A stretch of 64,000 bases of DNA from an uncultured Litoreibacter sp. (lineage in GTDB: Bacteria; Pseudomonadota; Alphaproteobacteria; Rhodobacterales; Rhodobacteraceae): contig CANLVO010000002.1 in assembly GCA_947494645.1 (NCBI GenBank), positions 676,359-740,358 on the forward strand, in the 5' to 3' direction. How positions within the stretch are numbered: position 1 is the first letter of the stretch; every line of letters starts with the position of its first letter. The position numbers and the translations under genes were made by a program. The notes beneath the pieces are model-generated. The model was not told the DNA's origin, made no database searches, and saw nothing but the letters and a program-made list of their open reading frames with translations. Positions 36,283 through 44,803 of this stretch are shown piece after piece.

Positions 36283-37137
36283 CTATTCTGCCGCTTGGAT
36301 AACGGTCCGGGTCGGGAAGGGGATGTCGATCCCGCCTGCGTCCAGCGCCTCTTTGACCTTGCGTTTCATGTCGGCCTGATACTGGAAATATTCCGAGCTG
36401 TCGCACCAGACCCGCACCAGAAAATCCACGGATGAGGCGTTCAGGTTGTTGACCTGAACGAATGGCTCAGGGTCCGCGTGGCTGCGCTCGTCGGCCATGA
36501 TGGTGTCGCGGATGATCTTCTCTGCATCCGCCAGATTTGCGCCGTAGCCCACGCCAAACTCCCATTCCGCCCGCCGCGTCGGGTAGACTGAATAGTTGAT
36601 GATCGTGTTCCCCCACACTTCCGAGTTCGGAACGATGATCTGGAAATTACCCACCGCCGCGAGTTCCGTGAAATTCAGCGAGATGTCTTTAACGGTGCCC
36701 ATCTTGTCATTGATGACGACGAAATCGCCCAGCTTGATCGGACGAAACAGGATAATCATCACGCCCGCCGCCACGTTGGACAGCGTGCCTTGCAGCGCCA
36801 GACCAATGGCCAGACCTGCGGCACCGATAACGGCCACCACAGATGTGGTCTGCACTCCGAACGTGTTCAGGATGAACAGCGCGGCAAAGGCCAGAATGAT
36901 GTAGCGGGCAATGTTGGACAGGAAGTTGAAAAGCGTGTCGTCCAGCCTCCGGTGACGCTGAGCCAACCGCCGGATGCGTCCTGCAACCCAGGCTGAAATG
37001 ATGAAGGCCGCCAGCACGATCAACAAAGCGGTGACAAGGTTGCCCGCCGCGCTGATCAGAAATTCCAGCGTCACCAGTTCGGACAGGCTGCGCCCGTTCC
37101 AGACCTCTGCGCTCATCAGCGATTGTAGATATTCCAT
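36283..37137 (-). CDS. mscS: Small-conductance mechanosensitive channel (MscS family)
   Basis: 284 residues. Three membrane spans lie in the first ~125 residues, ending in the glycine/alanine-rich pore helix VVAVIGAAGLAIGLALQGTLSNVAAGVMIILFRPIKLGDFV, which is the MscS signature. A beta domain (MGTVKDISLNFTELAAVGNFQIIVPNSEVWGNTIINYS) and the alpha/beta cage follow. It opens on membrane tension to relieve hypo-osmotic shock. It is the compact E. coli MscS size. phhB lies just upstream on the same strand. Confidence 0.93.
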   Translation of the reverse strand: MEYLQSLMSAEVWNGRSLSELVTLEFLISAAGNLVTALLIVLAAFIISAWVAGRIRRLAQRHRRLDDTLFNFLSNIARYIILAFAALFILNTFGVQTTSVVAVIGAAGLAIGLALQGTLSNVAAGVMIILFRPIKLGDFVVINDKMGTVKDISLNFTELAAVGNFQIIVPNSEVWGNTIINYSVYPTRRAEWEFGVGYGANLADAEKIIRDTIMADERSHADPEPFVQVNNLNASSVDFLVRVWCDSSEYFQYQADMKRKVKEALDAGGIDIPFPTRTVIQAAE

Positions 37138-37144
37138 TGCGTGC

Positions 37145-37411
37145 TCAGCCTGCCAGTTTGTCCATGACGCCCGCCAATTTCACATCCAGCTCGGAAAGGC
37201 CACCGGTGTCATGCGTGGTCAGCTTTACCTCTACCTTGTTGTAGACATTGAACCATTCGGGGTGGTGGTTCAGCTTTTCGGCATGGATGGCGGCGCGGGT
37301 CATGAAGCCAAACGCCTCCACGAAGTTGGAGAATTTGAACGTCTTCTCCAGCGCCTTGCCGTCGCCGGTCTTTGCCCAGCCATTGTTTTCCAGTTCCGCT
37401 GTGTCAGTCAT
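37145..37411 (-). CDS. phhB: 4a-hydroxytetrahydrobiopterin dehydratase (PCD/DCoH)
   Basis: 88 residues with the active-site motif [29 protein letters not shown], including the paired histidines, and the N-terminal [26 protein letters not shown]. It dehydrates the pterin carbinolamine made by aromatic hydroxylases; in bacteria lacking those it may serve pterin recycling or molybdopterin-related roles. No phenylalanine hydroxylase is nearby. Its start overlaps the end of the FemAB-like gene by 8 bases. Confidence 0.93.
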   Translation of the reverse strand: MTDTAELENNGWAKTGDGKALEKTFKFSNFVEAFGFMTRAAIHAEKLNHHPEWFNVYNKVEVKLTTHDTGGLSELDVKLAGVMDKLAG

Positions 37412-38588
37412 GGTCGTCTCCTTGAAGTTTCTTGAAGGGTCCGTATTCGGTCATCACCTCGATCTCCTCGGTGATCGCGTCCCGTTCGGCGTCGAGATAT
37501 CGCGCGATGGCGTCGCGGAACCCGGCGTCGCGCATCCAGTGCAGCGAATGCGTCACCACCGGCAGATACCCCCGCGCCAGCTTATGGGCGCCTTGTGCGC
37601 CGGCCTCGACCTTCGACAGCCCATGCGCGATGGCAAATTCGATGGCGCGGTAATAGCACAGCTCGAAATGCAGCGCGGGGTGATCCTCGCGGCAGCCCCA
37701 GTAGCGGCCAAACAGCGTGTCGCGCCCAATAAAATTCAGTGCGCCCGCCACGTAACGCCCGTCGCATTCTGCGAGCACCAATAGCATGTCGTCGCGCATC
37801 GTGGCCTGCGCCTCGTCAAAGAACGCGCGGGTCAGGTAAGGCGTCCCCCATTTCCGCGCGCCGGTGTCTTGGTAAAACACCCAGAACGCGTCCCAATGCT
37901 CGGGCTGAATCTCGTCGCCCGTCAGGCACAGGATTTGCCCGCCGAACCCGCTGGCCTGTTTGCGCTCCTTGCGGATGTTCTTGCGTTTGCGGGCCGCAAG
38001 GCTGGCCAGGAACCCGTCAAAATCGGCGTAGCCGTCGTTAAACCAGTGAAACTGCTGGCTGGCGCGGCGCATCAGCCCCATCTGCTCGCCCGCCTCGGCC
38101 TCCGCTTCCGTGCAAAACGTCACATGAAAAGACGACAGCTCGTTGTTGCTGGTCAGCTGCACCGCCCCTTGCACAAGTGCTGCGGTGCCGGTCTCTTCCC
38201 AGCCGGGCTTGGTCAAAAATCTGCGGCCAGTGGCAGGCGTAAACGGCACTGACAGTTGCAGCTTGGGGTAGTACCGCCCGCCCGCGTTCTCATAGGCATG
38301 GGCCCAGTTGTAATCGAAGATATATTCGCCCTGACTGTGGCTTTTCAGGTAAAGCGGTGCGGCGGCGATCATCTCTCCCGCGGCCCGTGCGATCAGGTAT
38401 TGCGGCTGCCATCCGGTGCCCCGCCCAACCGATCCAGAGCGCTCCAGCGCCCATAAAAACCGATGCGTGGTAAACGGATCACTCGGCCTGCCATCTGCGG
38501 CTTCAGGGCAGGCGCAGGCGTCCCAATCGGCGGCGGAAACCTCCTCAAGCGACCCGATCACGGTGATTTCTATCTCTTGCTGGGTCAT
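37404..38588 (-). CDS. GNAT/FemAB-like protein (COG3146, DUF482 family)
   Basis: 394 residues. [37 protein letters not shown] and [33 protein letters not shown] are the diagnostic stretches of the DUF482 peptidogalycan-biosynthesis-like family. The end [27 protein letters not shown] is also conserved. The double GNAT fold suggests transfer of an acyl or aminoacyl group, but the substrate is unknown despite the family label. It is coupled to phhB downstream. Confidence 0.85.
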   Translation of the reverse strand: MTQQEIEITVIGSLEEVSAADWDACACPEAADGRPSDPFTTHRFLWALERSGSVGRGTGWQPQYLIARAAGEMIAAAPLYLKSHSQGEYIFDYNWAHAYENAGGRYYPKLQLSVPFTPATGRRFLTKPGWEETGTAALVQGAVQLTSNNELSSFHVTFCTEAEAEAGEQMGLMRRASQQFHWFNDGYADFDGFLASLAARKRKNIRKERKQASGFGGQILCLTGDEIQPEHWDAFWVFYQDTGARKWGTPYLTRAFFDEAQATMRDDMLLVLAECDGRYVAGALNFIGRDTLFGRYWGCREDHPALHFELCYYRAIEFAIAHGLSKVEAGAQGAHKLARGYLPVVTHSLHWMRDAGFRDAIARYLDAERDAITEEIEVMTEYGPFKKLQGDDHD

Positions 38589-38641
38589 CGGGGTCCGCGC
38601 GCTTGCACTCTGGCTCTAAGATGGGGCGGGGCGGCTGCGGG

Positions 38642-39397
38642 TCAAGCGGGCCGGAACCCCTCGAATGTGATGTTTTGGGCGATGGTCAGCGCCTCATCTG
38701 CCTGCGCTTGGCTGCGCACCGTCCAGCACAGGATCGCCGCCCCCTGCGCCTTCAGCTCCGCCACGCGCGGGCGTTCCAGATCCGCCACTTCGTGAGAGAT
38801 AAAACTAGCCCCGCTCGCCTCGTAGTCAGGTATGCCGCGCAACCGGTCGCAGACCGGCGCGGGCAGAGGCCACACCTCCGGGTCATAGGCGCTGGTCACG
38901 ATCCCACACGCCAGATCAGGGCACAGCTCAGCCATTCTCGCCGCGCTATGCGGGTTGAAGGACATCAGCGCCACCGGGCCGTCATAGCCTGCCACGGCAT
39001 GGGCTACCTGATCCTCTAATGAACCAATGTTTTCGCCCATTGCGCCGTCTTGGTCCTTCAACTCGATCAGCAGCGGCACCCGGCCTGCGATCTGCTCCAG
39101 AATGGCGGGGAGGGTCTCGACCGTGTTGGCGCTGTCGGTCAGCCGCATGCGCCCCAGATCAGCGGCGCTGGTTTGCTGGATCACGCCGTTTTGCCCGGTC
39201 AGTCGCGCCAGATCATAGTCGTGAAACACCATCGCCTGGCCATCGCCTGACAGCTGCACGTCGCACTCAATCCCGTAGCCCGCCGCAATCGCGGCCTCGA
39301 ACGCGTCGCGCGAGTTTTCCACCACCCCCGCGGCGCGATCATGCAAGCCGCGATGCGCCAAAGGAGCGGCCAGAAATGCAGCGGGCAGCGCCGTCAT
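38642..39397 (-). CDS. Glycerophosphodiester phosphodiesterase
   Basis: 251 residues from MTALPAAFLAAPLAHRGLHD at 39397, where the start overlaps the ridA stop by 4 bases. AHRGLHDRAAGVVENSRDAFEAAIAAGYGIECDVQLSGDGQAMVFHDYDLARLTG contains the catalytic histidines and metal-binding Glu/Asp of the GDPD TIM barrel. It hydrolyses glycerophosphodiesters to glycerol 3-phosphate and an alcohol. No signal peptide is evident, so it is likely cytoplasmic, recycling phospholipid head groups. Confidence 0.93.
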   Translation of the reverse strand: MTALPAAFLAAPLAHRGLHDRAAGVVENSRDAFEAAIAAGYGIECDVQLSGDGQAMVFHDYDLARLTGQNGVIQQTSAADLGRMRLTDSANTVETLPAILEQIAGRVPLLIELKDQDGAMGENIGSLEDQVAHAVAGYDGPVALMSFNPHSAARMAELCPDLACGIVTSAYDPEVWPLPAPVCDRLRGIPDYEASGASFISHEVADLERPRVAELKAQGAAILCWTVRSQAQADEALTIAQNITFEGFRPA

Positions 39398-39861
39398 GAT
39401 TTCAACTGAAAGATGCCTTCGATCTCGACCGCGACGCCGAAGGGCAAGGCGCCCGCGCTGACGGCGGATCGGGCGTGACGGCCTGCGTCGCCCAAAGCCT
39501 CCACCAGAAAGTCCGAGCAGCCATTGACCACGGCGGGCTGCTCCCCGAACTCCTTGGTCGAATTGACGAAGGCGGTCAGCTTGACCACCCGTGCCAGCTT
39601 GTCCAGATCGCCGCCGCAGGCCGCTTTCACCTGTGCCAGCAGGCTGATGCCGCACAGTCGCGCGGCGGCGGCGCCTTCCTCGACGCTCATGGTGTCGCCC
39701 AGAACGCCGGTGACGAACCCGTCTGGGCCGTTGGAAATCTGGCCGGAGACATACAGCGTGTCGCCCACCTGCACCGAGGGTACATAGTTCGCGGCAGGCG
39801 CCGGGGCGTCGGGCAGGGTGACGCCCAGTTCGGCGAGTTTGGTCTCAAATTGTCCGGCCAT
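39394..39861 (-). CDS. RidA-family protein (YjgF/UK114)
   Basis: 155 residues from MAGQFETKLAELGVTLPDAP; a strong GAAGGAG lies before this ATG, so I reject the ORF track start 18 codons upstream. YVPSVQVGDTLYVSGQISNGPDG, VVKLTAFVNSTKEF and SAVSAGALPFGVAVEIEGIFQL match the longer YjgF/Rid group. RidA deaminates reactive enamine/imine intermediates made by PLP enzymes such as IlvA. The expected arginine contact may be the R in GRHARSAVS. It is coupled to the phosphodiesterase gene. Confidence 0.88.
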   Translation of the reverse strand: MAGQFETKLAELGVTLPDAPAPAANYVPSVQVGDTLYVSGQISNGPDGFVTGVLGDTMSVEEGAAAARLCGISLLAQVKAACGGDLDKLARVVKLTAFVNSTKEFGEQPAVVNGCSDFLVEALGDAGRHARSAVSAGALPFGVAVEIEGIFQLKS

Positions 39862-39937
39862 GGCGGGCTCCTTCGCGTCTGTGAAAGTGGTTTCCACTGA
39901 CGCTAACTTGGCCATCCGGCAGGGGCAACCGCAGAGC

Positions 39938-41245
39938 TTAGGTTTCGCGAAACGCCCGGTTGAAATAGTCGGCCAAGGGCTTGATCAGGTAGGCCAAGGG
40001 CGTCCGTTTGGCGGTCTGGATGAACGCGTCCACCGGCATGCCGGGCACCAGTACCACGTCACCCAGTCGGGCTGCTTCGCCGTCGTTCAGGGCCATCTCG
40101 ATGCGGTAGAAGCTCTGGCCGGTCCCCTCGTCAGTGAACACGTCGCCCGAGATGCCGGTGACGCGGCCAAACACCTCAGGCGTGCTGCGCGCGTCAAAGG
40201 TCGAGAAATGCAGCGTGACGTCCTGGCCCAGATGCACCTCGTCGATATTGATCGGGCTGATCTGCCCGGTGATGGTCAGCGGGCGGTCTTGTGGGACGAT
40301 GTAAAGCAGCGGTTCAGCCGCGCGGATCACGGCGCGTTCTGCAAAGACGGTCAGCCCGAACACCTGCCCTGTCATGGGCGCGTTGATGCTCAGCCGCGAC
40401 AGCTGCTCGCGCAGGGTCACCCGCTGCTCACGCAGCTCAAAGGCCCGGGATTGCAGGTCGCGCAGCTGGGTGATTGCGTCCTCCTCGCGCTGGGTTTTAA
40501 GGCGCAAGATCTCCAGATCGATCTCCGTGATCCGGCCAGCGCTTTCGGCGGCATTTGCCGCCAGCTCCCCCAACTGACCCTGCAAGCGGGCGTCTTCGCG
40601 GCGCAGTGACAGCACCCGGCCGGCCTGCGCCAGACCTTTGTCCAACAGCACTTGTTGCGCCTCCAGTTCCTCCTGCAGCAGGGCCGCTTGCTGGGAAATC
40701 GCCTCCTTCTGGGCGGCCACGCCGTCCATCTGGTTGATGATCTGGGATTGCCGCTTCGTCAGTTGCTCCACCGCCTGCGCGGCAGAGGCCATCCGCGTGC
40801 GAAACAGCCGCTCCTGCCCGTCGATCAATGTCTCGAGCGACGGCGTCTCTTTCATAGCCTCCGCCAGCAGCGGGTCTATCTGCAGCGCCTCCAAGCCGTC
40901 GCGTTCGGCGGTCAGCCGGGCGATGCGGGCGAGGATCTCGAACAGTTGGCTTTCGGTGATGCTGAGCTGCGATTGCAGCTGGCTTGATTCCAGCGCAATC
41001 AATGGCGCGCCCGCCTGCACCACGTCGCCTTCTCTGACGTCAACGCGGGCCACCACCCCGCCATCGGGGTGCTGGATAACTTGCCGGTGCTGGGCCAGCT
41101 CGAGCGTGCCGGGCGCGATGATCGCACCTGCGATATTGGCGTTGACCGCCCAGCCGCCGAAGCCGGTGACCAGCAGCAGGATCGCAATGATCCCTGTGAG
41201 CATCGGACGCTTTACGGGCCAGTCTTGCGCGGGTTTTGCGGTCAC
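39938..41245 (-). CDS. HlyD-family type I secretion periplasmic adaptor
   Basis: 435 residues. There is one N-terminal membrane span (LTGIIAILLLVTGFGGWAVNANIAGAIIAPGTLE), then a lipoyl/barrel half (VIQHPDGGVVARVDVREGDVVQAG), a long coiled coil (about 85-285) and a closing barrel with INAPMTGQVFGLTVFAERAVI. This is the membrane-fusion subunit that links an ABC exporter to a TolC-type outer-membrane channel. Its start overlaps the ABC gene stop by 4 bases. No TolC homologue or RTX-type substrate occurs in the window. Confidence 0.94.
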   Translation of the reverse strand: MTAKPAQDWPVKRPMLTGIIAILLLVTGFGGWAVNANIAGAIIAPGTLELAQHRQVIQHPDGGVVARVDVREGDVVQAGAPLIALESSQLQSQLSITESQLFEILARIARLTAERDGLEALQIDPLLAEAMKETPSLETLIDGQERLFRTRMASAAQAVEQLTKRQSQIINQMDGVAAQKEAISQQAALLQEELEAQQVLLDKGLAQAGRVLSLRREDARLQGQLGELAANAAESAGRITEIDLEILRLKTQREEDAITQLRDLQSRAFELREQRVTLREQLSRLSINAPMTGQVFGLTVFAERAVIRAAEPLLYIVPQDRPLTITGQISPINIDEVHLGQDVTLHFSTFDARSTPEVFGRVTGISGDVFTDEGTGQSFYRIEMALNDGEAARLGDVVLVPGMPVDAFIQTAKRTPLAYLIKPLADYFNRAFRET

Positions 41246-42978
41246 GTGATCCCCCCCATATTGGTTTTGCGGCCGATGGAGGCGTGGTTCTTCACGGTGC
41301 TTTTCAGCACTTCGTCGCGCGGGCCAAAGGCGCGTCGCATGCCGTTTTCAATGACCAGCAAGGTCTCGCATTCGCGGATCGCAGAGGGGCGGTGGGCCAT
41401 GATGATCACCGCGCGGCCGTCTTGCTTCATGGTGCGGATCGCGGTGTTCAGCGCGTTCGACCCTTCATTGTCGAGATTGGCGTTGGGTTCATCCAGCACC
41501 AGAATGGCCGGGGCCCCATACAAGGCGCGGGCCAGCCCGACGCGTTGCAGCTCGCCGCCCGATAACCGTCCCCGGGCCGAGGCTACGGGCGTGTCATAGC
41601 CTTGCGGCTGGCGCAGGATCAGATCGTGGGCGGCGGCCTTCTTGGCGGCGTTGATGATGTCGGCGGGGTTCGCCCGCGGGTCGAGGCGTGCGATATTTTC
41701 GCCAATGGTGCCGTCAAAGAGGGTCACCTTTTGCGGCAGATACCCGATATGGTCGCCCAGCTTGTCGGGGTCATATTGGTCAATCGCCGCCCCATCGAGC
41801 CGGATTTTGCCGCCCGCCGTGGGCCAGACGCCCGTCAGCGCCTTGGCCAGCGTCGATTTCCCAGCCCCCGAAGGGCCAATGACGCCCATGGCCTGACCCG
41901 GTTTCAGCTCAAAGGACAGCATGCGCAACGTGGCCTGTGCCTCTCCGGGCGGGATGACGGTGATTTGCTCGGCCACCAGTTTGGCGGCGGGTTTGGGCAG
42001 GGGCAGCCGCGACGGCGGCTCCGAGATTTCCGACAACAGCCCGCAAAGGTTCTGCCAGCCAAGATGCGCGCGCTGGATCAGGGCCCATTGGCCGACGGCC
42101 AGCTCAATCGGGGCTAACGCGCGGCCCAGCAGGATGGAGCCCGCAATCATTGCGCCCGCCGTCATCTCGCCCCGCAACACCAGATAAGCGCCAAGCCCCA
42201 ACATCGCCGATTGTAGAAACAGCCGCATGGTCTTGGTGGTGGCCGTGACCCCGCCCGAACGGTCGCTTTTCGACAAAGCACTTTGCAGGGCGCGTTTGCG
42301 CACAGATTGCCAGCGGTCAAAGCTGGCCTTGCGCATGCCGAGGCCCTGAATGATCTCTGTCTCGTCCATGATTTCATCGCTCAGGCGATGCGCCTGCAGC
42401 GCGTTCAGGCTGGCGTCCAGCTGCGGTTGTCTGGTGATGCGTTGGTTCAGAATGGCCAGCAACACCAACACCGCGCCCCCCGCCATCGCCAAAGCGCCCA
42501 GCCAGGGGTGAAAGATGAAAATCGCCGCCAGAAACAGCGGGGTCCATGGCATGTCGAACAGCGCCAACAGCGCGGGGGAGGCCATCAGGGCCTGCACCGT
42601 TTCAAGGTCGCGCAGCCCGGTCTTGGTGTCGTCCTTGTCGGGCGTCAGGTTTGATTTGCGCAGCATCGCGGTGAACACGCGCCGGTCCAGCTTGTCTTGA
42701 AACCGCGCGCCCATGCGGGCCAGCACCCGGCCGCGGGCAAAATCGAGGATGCCCATCATCGCAAACAGAAAGGCCGCAAGGATCGACAGCGCCAGCAGGG
42801 TCTCTTCCGAGCGGCTGCCAAGCACGCGGTCATAGACCTGCAGCATGTAAAGCGGGCCGGTCAGCATCAGCAGGTTCACGAACACGCTGAACAAGGCGGC
42901 GGCCCAAAACAGGTGCCGGCTGTCGCTGCGGGCGGCGGCCAGCTCGCGGCGGCCTCTATGCATTGGGTCTTGTCTCAC
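41242..42978 (-). CDS. Type I secretion system permease/ATPase
   Basis: About 578 residues from the GTG at 42978 (VRQDPMHRGRRELA), which has GGAGA upstream; the next ATG is at 42963. The transmembrane domain (about 20-300) lacks an N-terminal peptidase C39, and the nucleotide-binding domain has Walker A GPSGAGKSTLAKAL, signature LSGGELQRVGLARAL and Walker B ILVLDEPNANLD. It is of the PrtD/LapB-like exporter class that moves unprocessed proteins with C-terminal signals. It is co-translated with the HlyD adaptor. Confidence 0.94.
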   Translation of the reverse strand: MRQDPMHRGRRELAAARSDSRHLFWAAALFSVFVNLLMLTGPLYMLQVYDRVLGSRSEETLLALSILAAFLFAMMGILDFARGRVLARMGARFQDKLDRRVFTAMLRKSNLTPDKDDTKTGLRDLETVQALMASPALLALFDMPWTPLFLAAIFIFHPWLGALAMAGGAVLVLLAILNQRITRQPQLDASLNALQAHRLSDEIMDETEIIQGLGMRKASFDRWQSVRKRALQSALSKSDRSGGVTATTKTMRLFLQSAMLGLGAYLVLRGEMTAGAMIAGSILLGRALAPIELAVGQWALIQRAHLGWQNLCGLLSEISEPPSRLPLPKPAAKLVAEQITVIPPGEAQATLRMLSFELKPGQAMGVIGPSGAGKSTLAKALTGVWPTAGGKIRLDGAAIDQYDPDKLGDHIGYLPQKVTLFDGTIGENIARLDPRANPADIINAAKKAAAHDLILRQPQGYDTPVASARGRLSGGELQRVGLARALYGAPAILVLDEPNANLDNEGSNALNTAIRTMKQDGRAVIIMAHRPSAIRECETLLVIENGMRRAFGPRDEVLKSTVKNHASIGRKTNMGGIT

Positions 42979-43155
42979 AATCGGGTCTCCGGGCGGGTCT
43001 CCGGGGCGCGACCTCGTGCCACGCCCGCCCGGTCTCCCGGGCGCTCCATGTGGTGTTACACCCAAAAGATTATCAGTTTATGTCTTGAAGTCCGGACGCG
43101 GTAAAAGGACTGTAGCGACAGGGTTCGCCGCCGCATCAATTGTGACGAGGGTAGA

Positions 43156-43923
43156 ATGAAAATCGCGTTTATATTGAGCAATTTCAGTAATTTGGTTGGC
43201 CGATTTGGCGCGGTTTTGGTGGCCGGAATGCTTGCGGCCTGCACGCCCGCGCCGACCCCCACGGGGTTCGATGATCCAAATGAGGCGCAGAATCGCGAGG
43301 TTCACGCGGTCAATCGTTCGCTGGATCGCCGGGTATTGCGCCCCGTATCGGCGGCTTATGGCACATCGGCGCCGGGCCCCGCGCGCAAGGCGCTCAGCAA
43401 CTTTTCCGAGAACCTCAGCCTGCCCGGCGTGGTGGTCAACAACCTGCTGCAATTCCGTATTGAGGAGGCCGGGGCCAACACGTTCCGCTTCCTGCTGAAC
43501 ACAACATTCGGGTTTGGGGGGCTGATGGATGTGGCCACAGAAGCTGGCATCGCAGAAGATAGCTCGGATTTCGGCGAGACGCTCTATGTCTGGGGCGTGG
43601 GGGAGGGCAAATATGTCGAGCTGCCCTTGCTGGGGCCAAGCACGTCGCGGGCGGTGGCCGGGCGTTTCGTTGATCTGGCAATCAACCCGCTCAATCTGGT
43701 CTCTGAGACTGGCCTGCGCGTGGCCGGGGGGGTGTCAGGCGGGTTTGCCCGCGTGGATGATCGGTTTACCTTCGGCGATCTGGTCGATCAGGTGCTTTAC
43801 GAAAGCGCGGACAGCTACGCTCAGGCACGACTTCTTTATTTGCAGAACCGCCGCTTCCAACTAAGTGGAGAAACACAGCTCGACGATTTCGACCCGTATG
43901 AGGATATTTATGACCTACAATAA
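43156..43923 (+). CDS. mlaA: MlaA-family outer-membrane lipoprotein
   Basis: 255 residues. A lipoprotein signal ends at lipobox LAAC (C29). DDPNEAQNREVHAVNRSLDRRVLRPVSAAYGTSAPGPARKALSNFSENLSLPGVVVNNLLQ and FRFLLNTTFGFGGLMDVATEAGI are conserved MlaA/VacJ segments. MlaA removes mislocalised phospholipid from the outer leaflet of the outer membrane and passes it to MlaC. mlaC follows with a 14-base overlap. The mlaFED transporter genes are not in the window. Confidence 0.95.
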   Translation: MKIAFILSNFSNLVGRFGAVLVAGMLAACTPAPTPTGFDDPNEAQNREVHAVNRSLDRRVLRPVSAAYGTSAPGPARKALSNFSENLSLPGVVVNNLLQFRIEEAGANTFRFLLNTTFGFGGLMDVATEAGIAEDSSDFGETLYVWGVGEGKYVELPLLGPSTSRAVAGRFVDLAINPLNLVSETGLRVAGGVSGGFARVDDRFTFGDLVDQVLYESADSYAQARLLYLQNRRFQLSGETQLDDFDPYEDIYDLQ

Positions 43924-44536
43924 GCATCGCATAACGCATCTCGATCGCCGCCTGTTTGTTGCAGGCCTTGCTGCCGCTGGGGCCGTCGGGGCCGTTGGCG
44001 TCAGCCCGGCGCAGGCGTTGACCGGCAAACAGGCAGAGCAGCTGGTGACCTCGGCGGTAGCCGATATCAACGCGATCATCGCGGCGGGCAAGTCGCAGGC
44101 CTCAATGTTGCGCGACTTCGACAAGGTGTTCGGCCGCTATGCAGACGTCAACATCATCGCGCTCACTACGCTGGGTGCGGCCCGCCGCACCGCATCTCAG
44201 GCCGAAGTGCGAGCCTATGTGTCGGCCTTCCGTGGGTATTTCACGCGTAAATACGGCAAGCGATTCAACGAATTTGTAGGAGGGCAGATCAACGTCACCG
44301 GGTCGCGTCCGTCAAAAAGCAACATAGAGGTGCGCTCCACCGCCAAGCTGCGTGGCTCTGCGCCGTTCAATGTCAGTTGGCTGGTGTCGGATCGCAGCGG
44401 CAGCCCGAAGATCTTCAACATCATCATCGAAGGTGTAAACACGCTGACTTCGGAGCGCGCCGAAATCGGCGCCTTGCTCGACCGCCGCGGCGGCTCCGTG
44501 GCACGCCTGACCGCCGATCTCAAAACCCTCGGCTAA
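43910..44536 (+). CDS. mlaC: MlaC-family periplasmic phospholipid-binding protein
   Basis: 208 residues from MTYNKHRITHLDRRLFVAG at 43910, with AGGA a few bases upstream inside the mlaA coding sequence. The signal has a DRR-LF motif (DRRLFVAGLAAAGAVGAVGVSPAQA), which may be TAT or Sec. The mature part (FDKVFGRYADVNIIALTTLGAARRTASQAEVRAYVSAFRGYFTRKYGKRFNEFVG) is the MlaC/Tol-Pal-associated Ttg2 fold. It ferries phospholipid between MlaA and the inner-membrane MlaFEDB complex. A short hairpin followed by T-rich sequence lies just after it. Confidence 0.92.
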   Translation: MTYNKHRITHLDRRLFVAGLAAAGAVGAVGVSPAQALTGKQAEQLVTSAVADINAIIAAGKSQASMLRDFDKVFGRYADVNIIALTTLGAARRTASQAEVRAYVSAFRGYFTRKYGKRFNEFVGGQINVTGSRPSKSNIEVRSTAKLRGSAPFNVSWLVSDRSGSPKIFNIIIEGVNTLTSERAEIGALLDRRGGSVARLTADLKTLG

Positions 44537-44558
44537 CCCGCAGACCTGATCCAAAGGG

Positions 44559-44582
44559 GCGCCTCCCGGCGCGTTTCTTTTT
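44559..44582 (+). terminator. Likely intrinsic terminator of mlaA-mlaC
   Basis: The hairpin GCGCC-TCCC-GGCGC (44559-44572) is followed by GTTTCTTTTTC. The stem is short (5 bp) but the loop is stable and the T-rich tract is in the right place, about 20 bases after the mlaC stop. Confidence 0.6.
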
Positions 44583-44712
44583 CTCCTCCTCCGCCTGCGG
44601 CTCCGTCCTCGGCCGCCTCCCAGCGCCGCGCCGTCTTATTGGGCGCCGTCATTCCCCTCATCGACTGCCCGCCCGTGATAGCTTCTCGCCTATCACTGCT
44701 TCAGAAATACTC

Positions 44713-44775
44713 CGGGGGTTTGGGGGCAGAGCCCCCATAGAAAAACGGGGGGTCCGGGGGCGGAGCCCCCGGCCG
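44713..44775. repeat. Tandem REP-like palindromic repeat (two copies)
   Basis: Two imperfect copies of a G/C palindromic unit lie in tandem: CGGGGGTTTGGGGGCAGAGCCCCC (44713-44736) and CGGGGGGTCCGGGGGCGGAGCCCCC (about 44746-44770), separated by ATAGAAAAA. Each contains a GGGGGC-NGA-GCCCCC hairpin. Units of this sort (GGGTCCGGGGGCGGAGCCCCCGG) occur as dispersed intergenic repeats in Rhodobacteraceae genomes. It sits between convergent mlaC and the PBP1A gene. Confidence 0.75.
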
Positions 44776-44803
44776 GTCGGCGCATGAAATGCGTCGATAC
44801 AAG

